A program made the translations under genes and the position numbers. This document shows positions 9,522 through 19,078 of a stretch of 40,357 nucleotides of DNA, piece by piece. Under the pieces are notes generated by a model, which was not told the DNA's origin, searched no databases, and saw only the letters and a list, made by a program, of their open reading frames with translations. This stretch comes from an uncultured Gemmatimonadota bacterium. GTDB taxonomy: Bacteria; Gemmatimonadota; Gemmatimonadetes; Gemmatimonadales; Gemmatimonadaceae. Each line of letters begins with the position of its first letter. Position 1 is the first letter of the stretch. The stretch spans positions 1-40,357 of the forward strand of contig CAIUOO010000482.1 of NCBI GenBank assembly GCA_903900795.1, in the 5' to 3' direction.

Positions 9522-10830
9522 GGGTGGTGTCCGTTCGATTCAGCGTCGACGATGCCCACGTGCTCAGGGCATCAAGGGTCTGCACGATCTCTTCCTGCGC
9601 GCCAGCGGCGCGCGCGCGGTAACACGCCGCGTCGCCCGACGTATCCACCACGATGCTGGCGAGACTCCCTGCTTTCCGGGCGGCCTCCAGCTGTTTCTCC
9701 ACGCGCTGATCCCGCAGCGCGTACTCCACCGCGTGCCCATCGGCCCGCAAACGCGACGCGGTACGCAGCATGGCCGCCGGATACGACGCGCTGTCAGGGG
9801 CCTGCGCGATCCACAGCGCCACGGCCGATGCCGGTGCCTTCATCAGCCCACGCGCCTTGAGCAGTTCGCCAAGCACGACGTCCCCCATGCCGAAGCCGAG
9901 GGCCGGAAGATCGGTGCCGCCGAGCGACTTGAGAAGATTATCGTACCGGCCTCCGCCACAGATCGCCCGGAACTCCCCGACGTTATCGAACAGCTCGAAA
10001 ACGATGCCGGTATAGTAGGCGAGACCGCGCACAATGGTCAGGTCGAAGCGCAGCCAGTCGGCGATCCCCAGCGCCTCACAGTGCGCGACGTACTGCGCGA
10101 ACCGCTCCACATGCGGGGCCACCGCCGGGGCGTGCCCGTAGCGCGACTGCAGCGTGGCGAAATCGAGCGTGGCGAACCCCAGAATTACCTTGACCGTCTC
10201 CGGCGGCAAACCGGCTGCGGCGAGCTTCTCCGCAGCGACCTCCTGCGGCTGGCGTTCGAGCTTGTCGAGCACGGCATACACGGTTGGCCACGTCGGCTCG
10301 TCGATCGCGAGATGCGCCAGCAAGCCGTTGAGCAACCGCCGATCACTCACGCGCGCGCGGACGTCGCTCGCCGTCAGCCCGAAGGCCGCCATGATCTCCA
10401 CGGCCACCGACAGCAGCTCCGCATCGGCGAGCACATCGGCCTCGCCGACAATATCCACGTTCAGCTGGAAGTGTTCGCGGAGACGCCCCTTCTGCGTCCG
10501 CTCGTAGCGGAACAGTTGCGGCATCGAGAACCACCGCACCGGCTTGCGCAGCGTCTGCGCTCGCGCACCCACCATGCGGGCGAACGTCGGCGTCATTTCC
10601 GGACGCATCGCGACCGCCCGACCGCCCTTGTCGACGAACTCGAACAGCTGACCGACGATCTCGTCGCCGCTCTTCTGCGTATAGAGGTCGAGCGGTTCGA
10701 GAGGCGGCCCATCATACTCCTGAAACGCATAGCGCCGCACGACGCGGCGCCAAGTCTCGAAGATGTGGGCTCGCTCGGCGAACTGCTCGGGATAGAAATC
10801 TCGGAAACCCGGGAGGAGCTTTGGAGGCAT
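9514..10830 (-). CDS. hisS: Histidyl-tRNA synthetase
   Basis: Class IIa synthetase that charges tRNA-His; 438 residues, the usual length. It opens with the family-typical [10 protein letters not shown]. Other blocks are [12 protein letters not shown] (motif 1 region), [18 protein letters not shown] (motif 2) and the histidine-specific [13 protein letters not shown]. The glycine-rich [16 protein letters not shown] and a C-terminal anticodon-binding domain follow. HisZ, the paralogous regulatory subunit of HisG, is a possible confusion, but the intact motif 2 arginine and the anticodon domain favour HisS. The ATG at 10830 lies nine bases after the folC stop. AGG directly abuts the ATG, with no well-spaced Shine-Dalgarno, which suggests translation depends on upstream folC. 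Confidence 0.94.
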   Translation of the reverse strand: MPPKLLPGFRDFYPEQFAERAHIFETWRRVVRRYAFQEYDGPPLEPLDLYTQKSGDEIVGQLFEFVDKGGRAVAMRPEMTPTFARMVGARAQTLRKPVRWFSMPQLFRYERTQKGRLREHFQLNVDIVGEADVLADAELLSVAVEIMAAFGLTASDVRARVSDRRLLNGLLAHLAIDEPTWPTVYAVLDKLERQPQEVAAEKLAAAGLPPETVKVILGFATLDFATLQSRYGHAPAVAPHVERFAQYVAHCEALGIADWLRFDLTIVRGLAYYTGIVFELFDNVGEFRAICGGGRYDNLLKSLGGTDLPALGFGMGDVVLGELLKARGLMKAPASAVALWIAQAPDSASYPAAMLRTASRLRADGHAVEYALRDQRVEKQLEAARKAGSLASIVVDTSGDAACYRARAAGAQEEIVQTLDALSTWASSTLNRTDTTHE

Positions 10831-10839
10831 CCTTGAAAG

Positions 10840-12123
10840 TTACCGAGCGAGCGGATCGACCTGCAACCGTTCCATGGCATCGCCGACCGTATGAAATGAT
10901 CCGGTCACGAGCACGGTAGCCGCCCGTTCACGCGCGCAGTCGAGCGCCGAGGCGAAACCGTCGACGCGCTGCACCGGCAGCCCCTCGGCCTCCGCCCACG
11001 CCATGACCTCGTCCAAATTCCACGCGCGTGATGCCGGCGCGGTGGGGGCCATCGTGACTACGATATGCGTGGCCACCCGCGCCACCGCCCGCAGGATCCC
11101 CGCCCAATCTTTGTCCCGCAAGACGCACACGACGGCGCTCACCGGCAACGGAGCACCAACCTCGAGCAGATTGGCCGCCACCGTCGCCGCGCCATCAGCG
11201 TTGTGCGCCACATCGAAGAGCCACCGATCGGACCGGTGAAACCGACCGGCCAGCCGTACCTGAGGCAACAGCGCTGCAGCATTCCGTTCGATCTCGCGCC
11301 AATGTCCGCCCGCCCCTCGCAGCATGGCCAGCGCGACGCAGGCGTTGTGCGCCTGAAACTCGCCAATCAGTGGCGTCGTGAGCCGACGCTCCCCCTCCGA
11401 CGTCACGAGTGTGAAGCTCGTCCCGGCGCCACCGACCGAAATGTCACGGACCTGCCAGTCGCGACCGGTGACCACGACGGGCTCGGCCCCCGCTTCCTCG
11501 GCGCGAGCCGTGAGCCGTGCGCAAATCTCCGGTCTCGCTTCGCCGACCACCGCCGCCGCGCCGCGCTTGTAGATCCCGGCCTTTTCGCCAGCAATCGACG
11601 CCAACGTGTCGCCGAGAAATTCCTGGTGATCGAAGCCGATCTGTGTGACGGCGGCGGCGAGGGGCTGCACCGTGTTGGTGGCATCGAGTCGGCCGCCAAG
11701 CCCGACCTCCACGATAGCCACATCCACCCGCTGCGCGGCGAACCAGTCGAGGGCCATAGCCGTGGTCGCCTCGAAAAACGTGGCGCTGAGACGCGTCAGC
11801 TCCGGCTCCCACCGACTCAGCCACGCGGTGATCGCATCATGCGGCATCGACGCGCCGTCCACGACCACACGCTCGGCGAAATCGACGAGGTGAGGTGACG
11901 TATAGCGACCGACGCGTAGTCCCGACCCGCGCAGCATGGCGTCGAGCGTGGCGACCGTACTGCCCTTCCCGTTCGTTCCGGCTACGTGGAAGACCGGGTA
12001 CGCGCCCTGCGGATTGCCCAGCAACGCGAGCAATTCCGCGACGCGCTCAAGGCCGAGCCGCCACGCGCCGCCGGTTCGAGCGAACAGCCGTTGGAGCGCG
12101 TCGCGATATGCCGAATCGGCCAT
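10840..12123 (-). CDS. folC: Folylpolyglutamate synthase / dihydrofolate synthase
   Basis: ATP-dependent Mur-ligase-family enzyme that adds glutamate to dihydropteroate and folates. The P-loop GTNGKGS is at residues 49-55, followed by the typical TSPHLVDFAER block. VGLGGRLDATN, IGFDHQEFLGDTLASIAGEKAGI and DVAHNADGA complete the Mur-ligase core and C-terminal domain. 427 residues. In many bacteria folC follows accD, as it does here: accD ends 50 bases upstream. Whether both activities are present cannot be told from sequence. Confidence 0.95.
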   Translation of the reverse strand: MADSAYRDALQRLFARTGGAWRLGLERVAELLALLGNPQGAYPVFHVAGTNGKGSTVATLDAMLRGSGLRVGRYTSPHLVDFAERVVVDGASMPHDAITAWLSRWEPELTRLSATFFEATTAMALDWFAAQRVDVAIVEVGLGGRLDATNTVQPLAAAVTQIGFDHQEFLGDTLASIAGEKAGIYKRGAAAVVGEARPEICARLTARAEEAGAEPVVVTGRDWQVRDISVGGAGTSFTLVTSEGERRLTTPLIGEFQAHNACVALAMLRGAGGHWREIERNAAALLPQVRLAGRFHRSDRWLFDVAHNADGAATVAANLLEVGAPLPVSAVVCVLRDKDWAGILRAVARVATHIVVTMAPTAPASRAWNLDEVMAWAEAEGLPVQRVDGFASALDCARERAATVLVTGSFHTVGDAMERLQVDPLAR

Positions 12124-12173
12124 CGAGGCCCGTTCCGCCGCCGACGGCAGCGGTGGGGCCAGCGGATTCGCCG

Positions 12174-13040
12174 TCAGTTTTCCTGCGCGTGCCCCGCCGA
12201 CGCGGGACGTCCGGTCATGTGCCGCATGAGCCGCGAGAGTGTGTCGCGGAGCTCCTTCCGATGCACGACCTGATCGACCATGCCCTTCTCGAGCAGGAAC
12301 TCCGCCGTCTGGAAGCCTTCCGGCAGGTCCTGCCCCAGCGTCTGTTTGATGACGCGGGGTCCCGCGAAACCGATGACCGCGCCCGGCTCCGCCAAAATCG
12401 CATCACCGAGCATGGCATAGCTCGCACTCACGCCACCGGTTGTGGGGTTCGTGAGCACCGAAATGTACGGAATGCGACGTTCGGCGAGCTGCGACAACAC
12501 CGCCGAGGTCTTCGCCATCTGCATGAGGGAGAGAATACCCTCCTGCATGCGCGCGCCACCCGACGCGCACACGATGACCAACGGATGCTTCTTCTCCAGC
12601 GACCGCTGGCCGAGTCGCGCGATCTTCTCGCCGACAACGGAACCCATCGATCCCCCCATGAAGGCGAAATCCATGATCCCGATCCCCACAGGAAGCCCCT
12701 CGAGGAGCCCAGCGACGGTGAGGATCGCGTCGCTGTCGCCAGCGTTCGTCAAGGCGCGCTTGAGGCGCGCCGGATAATCGGGGAATCCGAGCGGATCGAC
12801 GGAGCGCAGCTCAGTTCCCACTTCGACGGTCGATCCCTCATCGAGCAGCATCGCGGCGTAATCCCACGCCCGTACACGGCGGTGGAAATCGCATGCGGGG
12901 CAGACATTCAGATTCCGCAAGAACTTGTCGCGGATATCCGTATGGCCGCATGCCTCGCATTTCTCCCACGTGTCGGGGGGAATCTCGAGACGCTCGCGTC
13001 GCGGCTGTCGGGGCTTTCTCTCCTTCCGGAACCAGGCCAT
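12174..13040 (-). CDS. accD: Acetyl-CoA carboxylase carboxyltransferase, beta subunit
   Basis: Forms malonyl-CoA with the AccA partner, using carboxybiotin on AccB. The N-terminal four-Cys zinc ribbon is clear: Cys28/Cys31 in CEAC and Cys47/Cys50 in CPAC. The crotonase-like fold follows with GGSMGSVVGEKI, VCASGGARMQEGILSLMQMAK and NPTTGGVSASYAMLGD. 288 residues, normal length. accA is not in the window. The ATG at 13040 follows a 73-base gap after rodA, the largest gap inside this block, where an internal promoter could sit, though none was convincing. A second, different carboxyltransferase occurs at 37001-38557. Confidence 0.96.
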   Translation of the reverse strand: MAWFRKERKPRQPRRERLEIPPDTWEKCEACGHTDIRDKFLRNLNVCPACDFHRRVRAWDYAAMLLDEGSTVEVGTELRSVDPLGFPDYPARLKRALTNAGDSDAILTVAGLLEGLPVGIGIMDFAFMGGSMGSVVGEKIARLGQRSLEKKHPLVIVCASGGARMQEGILSLMQMAKTSAVLSQLAERRIPYISVLTNPTTGGVSASYAMLGDAILAEPGAVIGFAGPRVIKQTLGQDLPEGFQTAEFLLEKGMVDQVVHRKELRDTLSRLMRHMTGRPASAGHAQEN

Positions 13041-13113
13041 AGTCTGGTAATGTTGGCGGTCAAGCCCGCGAAGGCTAGACCTTGCGCGCAGCCGAGAACG
13101 GTGTCAGGAACGC

Positions 13114-14379
13114 TCAGAGGCCGATCTCGTCTGGCGGCCCGCGCCCTTCGGCGGATATTCGGAGCAGGACGGCAACCGCCGTCCAACTGACCAACAAGAA
13201 CGAACCGCCGTAGCTGAAGAAGGGCAGCGGGATGCCAGTGACGGGCATGAGGTTGAGCGTCATCCCCACGTTCACGATGACGTGTACGAACCACGCCGAT
13301 ACCAGGCCGAAGGCCACCAAGCTTGGAAAGGTGTCATACGCACGTGAGGCCACCCGCGTAGACCGCAGCAACAGCGCCAGGAACAAGGACAGCGCGATAC
13401 TGACGCCGATGAACCCGAGTTCCTCGCCAACAACGGAGAAAATGAAATCGGTGTGCCGCTCAGGCAGGAACTTGAGCCGTTTCTGGCTACCGAGCGTGAA
13501 GCCTTTGCCGAAGAGTCCACCGGAGCCGATCGCGACCTTGCTTTGCGTGATGTGATAGCCGGAGGCCTGCGGATCCACGGTGGGATCGAGGAACACGAGG
13601 AGCCGCTTCTGCTGATACGGCTTGAGCTTGTCCCAGAGCACTGGCGCCACCCCACCCATAATGACGTTCATCAGCACGATGACGACGCCTTCCAGGAGAA
13701 ATGGGCGGTACCAGAGCACCAACGCTACCAAAATCAGAAACCACGCGCCCCAGACCCCTGTGCTGAACGCGAGCACAAGACTGATGCCCGGACTCGCCAA
13801 CAGCAACAGCAGCGGCCACGGCACGCCCGCCCAGAAGAGCATGGCGAAGCAGATACCGATAAAGACGATGCCGGTCCCCAGGTCCGGCTGCGCCATGACG
13901 AGCAGCCACGGCACACCGACCACAAGCAGCGGGCGCCACAGATCCACGAGCGAACGGATCGATTCGCGCTGCGCGGCGAGCACGCGGGCGAGCATGAGCG
14001 TCGTCGCCAGCTTCGCCAACTCCGCTGGCTGACCGATGCGCACGCCTCCGATGCTGAGCCAGCTCTTCGCACTCGCCGCGGTGCCGGCACCGGTACCCAC
14101 GAACAGTACGAGCAGCAGCAACGTGCAACTCAGGGCGTAAAGCGGCCACGCGCTCCATTCGATCAGCCGTACCGATCCGCGCGAGATGACCCACGTGGCG
14201 ATCAGCGCGGCGCCGAACCAACCGAGCTGCCGCTTCCACGCGTTCTCGATGATCGGCGTCGGGCTGTCGATCTGCCCCGCGGAGAACACCATGGCGATGC
14301 CGAAGCCCGTGAGCAGCAGCGCAATGACCAACAGCGGTACGTCGATCGTCTGCCTGCGCAATATGGAAATACTGGCCAT
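13114..14379 (-). CDS. rodA: Rod-shape determining protein RodA (SEDS peptidoglycan glycosyltransferase)
   Basis: Integral membrane polymerase of lipid II that works with PBP2 in the elongasome. 421 residues, with about ten membrane segments. Family signatures are MAQPDLGTGIVF in the middle and the strongly conserved loop GSGGLFGKGFTLGSQKRLKFLPERHTDFIF (the two halves meet near LGSQ). This loop carries the acidic residue of the DFIF motif. VVGEELGFIG and the terminal PLPFFSYGGS complete the pattern. RodA rather than FtsW is supported by the neighbours mreBCD and mrdA. It starts 12 bases after the mrdA stop. The window's envelope genes for lipid carrier supply (uppS) lie in the other block. 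Confidence 0.95.
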   Translation of the reverse strand: MASISILRRQTIDVPLLVIALLLTGFGIAMVFSAGQIDSPTPIIENAWKRQLGWFGAALIATWVISRGSVRLIEWSAWPLYALSCTLLLLVLFVGTGAGTAASAKSWLSIGGVRIGQPAELAKLATTLMLARVLAAQRESIRSLVDLWRPLLVVGVPWLLVMAQPDLGTGIVFIGICFAMLFWAGVPWPLLLLLASPGISLVLAFSTGVWGAWFLILVALVLWYRPFLLEGVVIVLMNVIMGGVAPVLWDKLKPYQQKRLLVFLDPTVDPQASGYHITQSKVAIGSGGLFGKGFTLGSQKRLKFLPERHTDFIFSVVGEELGFIGVSIALSLFLALLLRSTRVASRAYDTFPSLVAFGLVSAWFVHVIVNVGMTLNLMPVTGIPLPFFSYGGSFLLVSWTAVAVLLRISAEGRGPPDEIGL

Positions 14380-14391
14380 GTGCGCGCGGCC

Positions 14392-16152
14392 TCAGTCGTT
14401 GACGATGGCGGTCATCGTCAACCGCGTCTTGAGATAGCGTTCCATCATCTTGGTTGCCGCACGAGCGGCTGTAGACCCGTGGAGCCCTTCCTCGATGAGG
14501 ATGGCGAGCACAATCGTCGGATCGTTAGCTGGCGCGTATCCCACAAACCACGCATTGTCGAGCTGTCCATTCACCTGGGCTGTACCCGTCTTGCCGGCGA
14601 TGGTAAGCCCCTGGATCTGTGCGCCTGCGGCCGTGCCTCGGGACACCACGTCGGCGAGCGCGAGCTGCACGCTCGCCAGCTGCGCCTTGTCGAGGTTGAA
14701 GATCCGTTTCCGTTCCGGGTCGCGCGTGACGACTTGGGGCGTCGGCGCCATGCCGTCAGTGGCCATCGCCGCGTAGAAGCGCGCCATACCGAGTGGTGTC
14801 TGCGCGTTGTCCGCTTGACCGATTGCCAGACTCAACACCACGGAGCGATTCCAACCGCGAGCGCCGTAGCGCTTATCGAAGTACGCGGTGCTTTCGGGCC
14901 AGCGCGGCGTGCGCTCGTTGGGGAGGTCGACGCCGGTGCTGTCGCGAAATCCCAGCGACACCCCCCCCGCCAGCAAACGCGTCAGCCCGATCTTGAGCCC
15001 GAGCTGATAAAAGTACACGTCGCACGACTTCGCGATCGCCTGCGCCAAGGTCAGATCACCGTGGCCGTGCTTGTCCCAGCACTTGAACGGGCGACCGTAC
15101 ACATAGACGCCCGTGCACGGCGTCTGCATACGGGTTTCCATCGTGACCAACCCAAGCTCCATACCAATGATCGCCGTGGCCAGTTTCCACGTCGACGCCG
15201 GCGCATACGTCCCCGATAGCGCGCGATTCACGAGCGGCCGGTGCGGATCGACCCGAAGGCTTTCGTAGAAGCTGGCTGACACGCCACCGATGAACTTGTT
15301 GATGTCGTAGCTCGGCGCACTATAGAGCGACAGCACACCACCGGTTTTCGGGTCGAGAGCCACCACCGCGCCGCGCAGCGAATCACCGAAGTATGCGTGC
15401 GCGAATCGTTGAAGATCGAGATCAATATTCGTGCGCAAGGCTGGCGACGCCTCCGGCTGTTCTTCCGGACGAACGCCATCATCGCGCACCACTCGATTGC
15501 GCGCATCAACTTCCACGAATCGGCGGCCCTCCCTGCCACGCAAATGCGCCTCATACTGCAACTCAAGGCCCGTCTTTCCCACCTGCTGGCCGGCCTTGTA
15601 GCTGTCAAATTTCGGTTTCGAAAGATCGTCTTCCGCGATTTCACCCGTGTAACCGATCAGCGCAGCCATCGCGGCGCCATCCGGATAGTACCGCTTCGGC
15701 GAGCTCTGAATGATCAATCCTGGAAACTCGACACGACGTTCCTCAAGCACCGACACGATCTGGAACGATGCATCGTTGAAGATCACCGCAGGGCGCGTAC
15801 GGGCGCGACGGAAACGGCGCACCGCGAGTTCCTGCTGCGCCGAGTCGATCTGAATCACCTTTGACAGCGTCGTCAGTGCGGATCGCAGCGAATCCTCCGT
15901 CGGACTCAAAATCGAAACCGTGTATCCCGGCAGATTTTCCGCAATCACTTCACCATGACGATCGTAGATCGTGCCACGGGCGCCGGGCAGCGGGACTTCG
16001 CGCAGTCGATTGTTCTCCGATCGCAGCACATACTCCGCATTCTGCAGCACCTGCGCGCGAAAGAACGCACCACCGAGTGACACAAACGAGGCGAACAGCA
16101 GCACTCGCACAAGCCGAGCGCGGCGCAGGATCGCATTCGGTTGGTAGCTCAC
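14392..16152 (-). CDS. mrdA: Penicillin-binding protein 2 (elongation-specific transpeptidase)
   Basis: Class B PBP that crosslinks peptidoglycan during cell elongation with RodA. 586 residues: a single N-terminal membrane anchor (about 15-34), a PBP dimer/pedestal domain with the GTIYDRHGEVIAENLPGY block, then the transpeptidase domain. Active-site motifs are S320-T-W-K323, S376-C-D (the SxN/D motif in its PBP2 form) and K521-T-G in AGKTGTAQV. The start is a GTG at 16152, four bases after the mreD stop. No in-frame ATG sits between that stop and the anchor. Located at the outer face of the inner membrane. Confidence 0.96.
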   Translation of the reverse strand: MSYQPNAILRRARLVRVLLFASFVSLGGAFFRAQVLQNAEYVLRSENNRLREVPLPGARGTIYDRHGEVIAENLPGYTVSILSPTEDSLRSALTTLSKVIQIDSAQQELAVRRFRRARTRPAVIFNDASFQIVSVLEERRVEFPGLIIQSSPKRYYPDGAAMAALIGYTGEIAEDDLSKPKFDSYKAGQQVGKTGLELQYEAHLRGREGRRFVEVDARNRVVRDDGVRPEEQPEASPALRTNIDLDLQRFAHAYFGDSLRGAVVALDPKTGGVLSLYSAPSYDINKFIGGVSASFYESLRVDPHRPLVNRALSGTYAPASTWKLATAIIGMELGLVTMETRMQTPCTGVYVYGRPFKCWDKHGHGDLTLAQAIAKSCDVYFYQLGLKIGLTRLLAGGVSLGFRDSTGVDLPNERTPRWPESTAYFDKRYGARGWNRSVVLSLAIGQADNAQTPLGMARFYAAMATDGMAPTPQVVTRDPERKRIFNLDKAQLASVQLALADVVSRGTAAGAQIQGLTIAGKTGTAQVNGQLDNAWFVGYAPANDPTIVLAILIEEGLHGSTAARAATKMMERYLKTRLTMTAIVND

Positions 16153-16156
16153 AAGC

Positions 16157-16681
16157 TTAGTGGGTGTGTGGTCGGTACAGCGGACGAAACACTGCGAGCA
16201 ACAGCACCGCCAGCAGCGCGGTCAGCACGGCCGACAGCGGGGACCACAGCAACAACGACACGACGAGCGACGCGCCGGCCCTCCCCCCGGTGAGCACGGC
16301 CATCGCGACGTCGAACGACCACTTGCCGCCGAATACGAATAGTCCGGTGAGGGCCACATGATCGGCGAAGAAGACTGCCTTGATCCACGAGGCGCCGAAT
16401 GCCACCAACGACAGCACGAGCGCCGACGCACCGAAGGTACCCGGTGCGAGCGCGTCGACGGCAAGGCCCGTCAGGAAGCCCACGAGCGCGGCCAGCCCAG
16501 GCCGCATGCGCGCGGCCGAAAAAAGAATGGCGATGATGATGAAATCGACGTTCGCGCGCCCCAAAAACAAGGGACGCACAACGAAGTGCGCGGCCAGCAG
16601 AAACGCGAATCCCAGCCAGGCACGGAACGCGCTCCCGAGTCTCGCGGTCTGTTGCGGCGGCCGACTCATGTGGAACGCCAT
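16157..16681 (-). CDS. mreD: Rod shape-determining membrane protein MreD
   Basis: A small, very hydrophobic protein of 174 residues with about five membrane spans and little sequence conservation, as usual for MreD. Identification rests on position between mreC and mrdA, size and topology, with a short MreD-like core (FLTGLAVDALAPGTFGAS, where Asp-Ala-Leu-Ala-Pro in a helix is typical). It belongs to the MreBCD complex that organises elongation. ATG 16681 is used, and an in-frame ATG four codons later (16669) is possible. It begins 10 bases after the mreC stop. Confidence 0.88.
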   Translation of the reverse strand: MAFHMSRPPQQTARLGSAFRAWLGFAFLLAAHFVVRPLFLGRANVDFIIIAILFSAARMRPGLAALVGFLTGLAVDALAPGTFGASALVLSLVAFGASWIKAVFFADHVALTGLFVFGGKWSFDVAMAVLTGGRAGASLVVSLLLWSPLSAVLTALLAVLLLAVFRPLYRPHTH

Positions 16682-16691
16682 GTCGTCTGCA

Positions 16692-17879
16692 TCATTGCCG
16701 CGTCATCGGCGGCGGGCCCGTACGCGGCGGCGGCACGACCACGCGCGGCTTGGCGGAGGCCGCTCGTGCGCGCGCGCGCATGATGCTATCGACGCGTGCA
16801 CGCGTCCGCACACTGTCCACCTTCGCGCGATCGGCGGCCGTGCCGAGGCCACCTGGGACAAACGCCAGTGTCGAATCCGCCAATGTGTCAGCCGCCGCAT
16901 CGCGCGCTGCACGCCGCGCGGCGAGTTCGTCGAGCGCAGCGGCACGCGCGAGCGAATCACCCGCTGCCGCCACTGCGCGCGCCGCACTGTCGGCCGCATG
17001 TACGGTGGTCCACACACCGTTGACGCCGCGCTCGGTGCGCGCCAACAACAATACGAGTACTGGGCCGATCGCCTCGGGGAGCACCGACGGCTTCACGAGA
17101 TACGTGCGGGCCCACTTCTCAGGCGTCGAGAGCTCGCCGAGCACGGTGCCAACGGGAATGCCACGCGGATAGGTCGCCCCTAACCCGGAACTCACAATGA
17201 GGGTGCCTGGCTCGAGCTTCGCGCGAAACGGCACGCCGCGCATCTCGAGCAACCAACGTTCCGCACCGGCTCCGAGGTGCGGCTGCACAATGCCGAACGC
17301 CCCCTCGTCCACGCTCATCACGCTGACACGAAAGTCGGGGTGCGCCCACGTAATTGCGAAACTCGTGGCACGATCCACACTCTGCACCATGCCGACGAGT
17401 CCATCCACCGTGACCACGGGAAGAAACGGCTGCACGCCGGCGTCAGAACCGGTTGCCAGCGCGATGGTGAACTCATCGCCGGCACCACGCGGTGGTAGCA
17501 AATCCGCGGGCACGAATCCGTCCTGCAAGCGCGCCGACAGCCCGAGCAACTTTCGCAGGGTGAGGTTCTCATCGGCAACGGCCTTCACCTGCAACGCCTG
17601 CGTGGCCACCCGACCACTCGTGATCAGCACGTCATTGCGCGCAACGATCGCCGCCCGTACTAACGAGGCACGCCCTTCCAACCCAACGAGCGGCGAGAGC
17701 AACGTCGTGCGCAGCGCAGCGGCAAATCCTTCGCGTGTGCGTCGAGGAAGGATCAGCGCAAAAACCGCCAACAATACACACACCAGCGCGAGGCCGGTGT
17801 CGAGTCGCCGATCGGATCGTACGCTTCTGGGCACCGCGCGATCAGGTTGTGAGGACGGACCAGTACTTCTCTTCGTCAT
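16692..17879 (-). CDS. mreC: Rod shape-determining protein MreC with long Ala/Arg-rich C-terminal tail
   Basis: Periplasmic scaffold of the elongasome. After a basic N-terminus there is one membrane helix (about 28-45). A short helical region with [12 protein letters not shown] (about 102-114) follows, then the beta-barrel MreC core (about 125-290) with [16 protein letters not shown] and [15 protein letters not shown]. About 100 further residues (294-395) form an Ala/Arg/Asp-rich, probably helical or disordered tail ending in a Pro-rich [12 protein letters not shown] segment, which E. coli MreC lacks. The ATG at 17879 overlaps the end of mreB by 38 bases. A GTG near 17833, just after the mreB stop, is an alternative start. 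Neither has a clear Shine-Dalgarno. Confidence 0.92.
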   Translation of the reverse strand: MTKRSTGPSSQPDRAVPRSVRSDRRLDTGLALVCVLLAVFALILPRRTREGFAAALRTTLLSPLVGLEGRASLVRAAIVARNDVLITSGRVATQALQVKAVADENLTLRKLLGLSARLQDGFVPADLLPPRGAGDEFTIALATGSDAGVQPFLPVVTVDGLVGMVQSVDRATSFAITWAHPDFRVSVMSVDEGAFGIVQPHLGAGAERWLLEMRGVPFRAKLEPGTLIVSSGLGATYPRGIPVGTVLGELSTPEKWARTYLVKPSVLPEAIGPVLVLLLARTERGVNGVWTTVHAADSAARAVAAAGDSLARAAALDELAARRAARDAAADTLADSTLAFVPGGLGTAADRAKVDSVRTRARVDSIMRARARAASAKPRVVVPPPRTGPPPMTRQ

Positions 17880-18879
17880 CAAGGATCTTGCCGGTCCCGC
17901 GCACGACGCACGTCAGAGGATCCTCGTCCACGTGAATCGGCAATCCGGTTTCCTGACTGAGCAGCATATCGAGTCCGCGAATTAACGCGCCGCCACCGGT
18001 CATCACGATGCCACGATCCACGATGTCCGACGCGAGTTCGGGCGGCGTGATCTCGAGCGCGCGACGCACGGCGTCGACGATCTGTTGAATGGGTTCCTGA
18101 ATCGCTTCGCGGATTTCGCTCGAGTGCACACGCACGGTTTTCGGAATGCCCGATACGAGATCGCGACCTTTCACTTCCATCTCCCGCTCGTCACCCACGG
18201 GATATGCCGAGCCGATTTGAATCTTGATCTGCTCCGCAGTGGGCTCACCGATCAACAAGTTGTAGTTCTTGCGCATGAACTGCACGATGCTGATGTCGAG
18301 CTCATCGCCACCCGTACGAATCGACGTGTCACTCACGATACCGGAGAGTGCGATCACGGCGATCTCGGTCGTGCCGCCGCCGATGTCGATCACCATGTTG
18401 CCGGTCGGTGATTCCACCGGCAGCCCCACCCCGATGGCCGCGGCCATCGGTTCGGTGACCATGAACACTTCCTTCGCGCCGGCGCCAAGCGCGGAGTCAC
18501 GCACGGCGCGCTTCTCGACTTCGGTAATGCCGGACGGCACGCACACGATCACGCGCGGTTTCACCTTGAACACGTGCTTGTCGATCACGAGCGTCAGGAA
18601 GTAACGCAGCATTTTCTCGGTCACATCGAAATCGGCGATCACGCCGTCTTTCATGGGCCGGACCGCCATGATGCCGTCGGGTGTGCGGCCGAGCATGCGC
18701 TTCGCTTCCAGGCCCACACCCTTGAGCTTCTTGGTCTCGCGATCCAGCGCGACGACGGAGGGCTCGTTCAGCACGATCCCCTCTCCCTTCACGTAAATGA
18801 GGGTATTGGCGGTGCCGAGATCGACGGCGATGGCGTTCGCCGGGAAGAACGAGTTGGACTTATTGAAGGGCCAGAACAT
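17842..18879 (-). CDS. mreB: Rod shape-determining actin homologue MreB
   Basis: Cytoplasmic ATP-binding actin homologue that forms membrane filaments directing lateral wall synthesis. 345 residues from ATG 18879, matching the family. The amphipathic N-terminus MFWPFNK precedes the phosphate-1 loop DLGTANT (20-26). [15 protein letters not shown], the phosphate-2 block [12 protein letters not shown], the TGGDELD motif and the adenosine motif [12 protein letters not shown] follow. An in-frame ATG at 18921 would add 14 residues unlike MreB proteins. It is the first gene of the 14-gene minus-strand block, with a possible promoter about 60 bases upstream. Confidence 0.97.
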   Translation of the reverse strand: MFWPFNKSNSFFPANAIAVDLGTANTLIYVKGEGIVLNEPSVVALDRETKKLKGVGLEAKRMLGRTPDGIMAVRPMKDGVIADFDVTEKMLRYFLTLVIDKHVFKVKPRVIVCVPSGITEVEKRAVRDSALGAGAKEVFMVTEPMAAAIGVGLPVESPTGNMVIDIGGGTTEIAVIALSGIVSDTSIRTGGDELDISIVQFMRKNYNLLIGEPTAEQIKIQIGSAYPVGDEREMEVKGRDLVSGIPKTVRVHSSEIREAIQEPIQQIVDAVRRALEITPPELASDIVDRGIVMTGGGALIRGLDMLLSQETGLPIHVDEDPLTCVVRGTGKILDDEEKYWSVLTT

Positions 18880-18942
18880 CCAGATGTGTGCTCGACGGCG
18901 CGAGGCGCCGGGAAAGGGCATGCTGCGGCAGCAGTGAACGGT

Positions 18943-18971
18943 AAGGTACGTGTCGACCAGAGCAGTTACAA
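18943..18971 (-). promoter_or_regulatory. Possible sigma70-type promoter of the mreB block
   Basis: On the minus strand TTGTAA (18971-18966) and TACCTT (18948-18943) are separated by exactly 17 bases. Matches to TTGACA and TATAAT are four and three of six. It is the only reasonable candidate in the 157-base gap between ald and mreB, and would give a leader of about 55 bases. It is weak, resting on spacing and place. Confidence 0.35.
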
Positions 18972-19027
18972 GCTGTTGCGGCAGCGTGACCTAGCCCACG
19001 TGGCACGATCCGGCATGGAAACGATGA

Positions 19028-19058
19028 GAGGCCACCGGACACGGGTCCCGGTGGCCTC
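19028..19058 (-). terminator. Hairpin downstream of ald
   Basis: GAGGCCACCGG and CCGGTGGCCTC form a perfect 11-bp GC-rich stem with a 9-base loop, 21 bases beyond the ald stop codon. It is followed on the minus strand only by a short TTT, so the U-tract is poor. Its place at the end of the rpsO-pnp-ald block, before mreB, makes a transcription terminator or mRNA 3' stabiliser likely. Confidence 0.6.
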
Positions 19059-19078
19059 CGCTGGTCCCGCGGGTCGCC

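Noticed and set aside
13041-13113. Internal promoter upstream of accD
   Set aside because: A TTGACC is present, but the matching -10 would overlap the accD start codon, so transcription would begin inside the gene.
13453-15219. Long plus-strand open frame (588 codons) opposite rodA and mrdA
   Set aside because: It is antisense to two well-supported genes, rich in Arg/His/Gln/Asp as expected from reading GC-rich codons backwards, and shows no domain.
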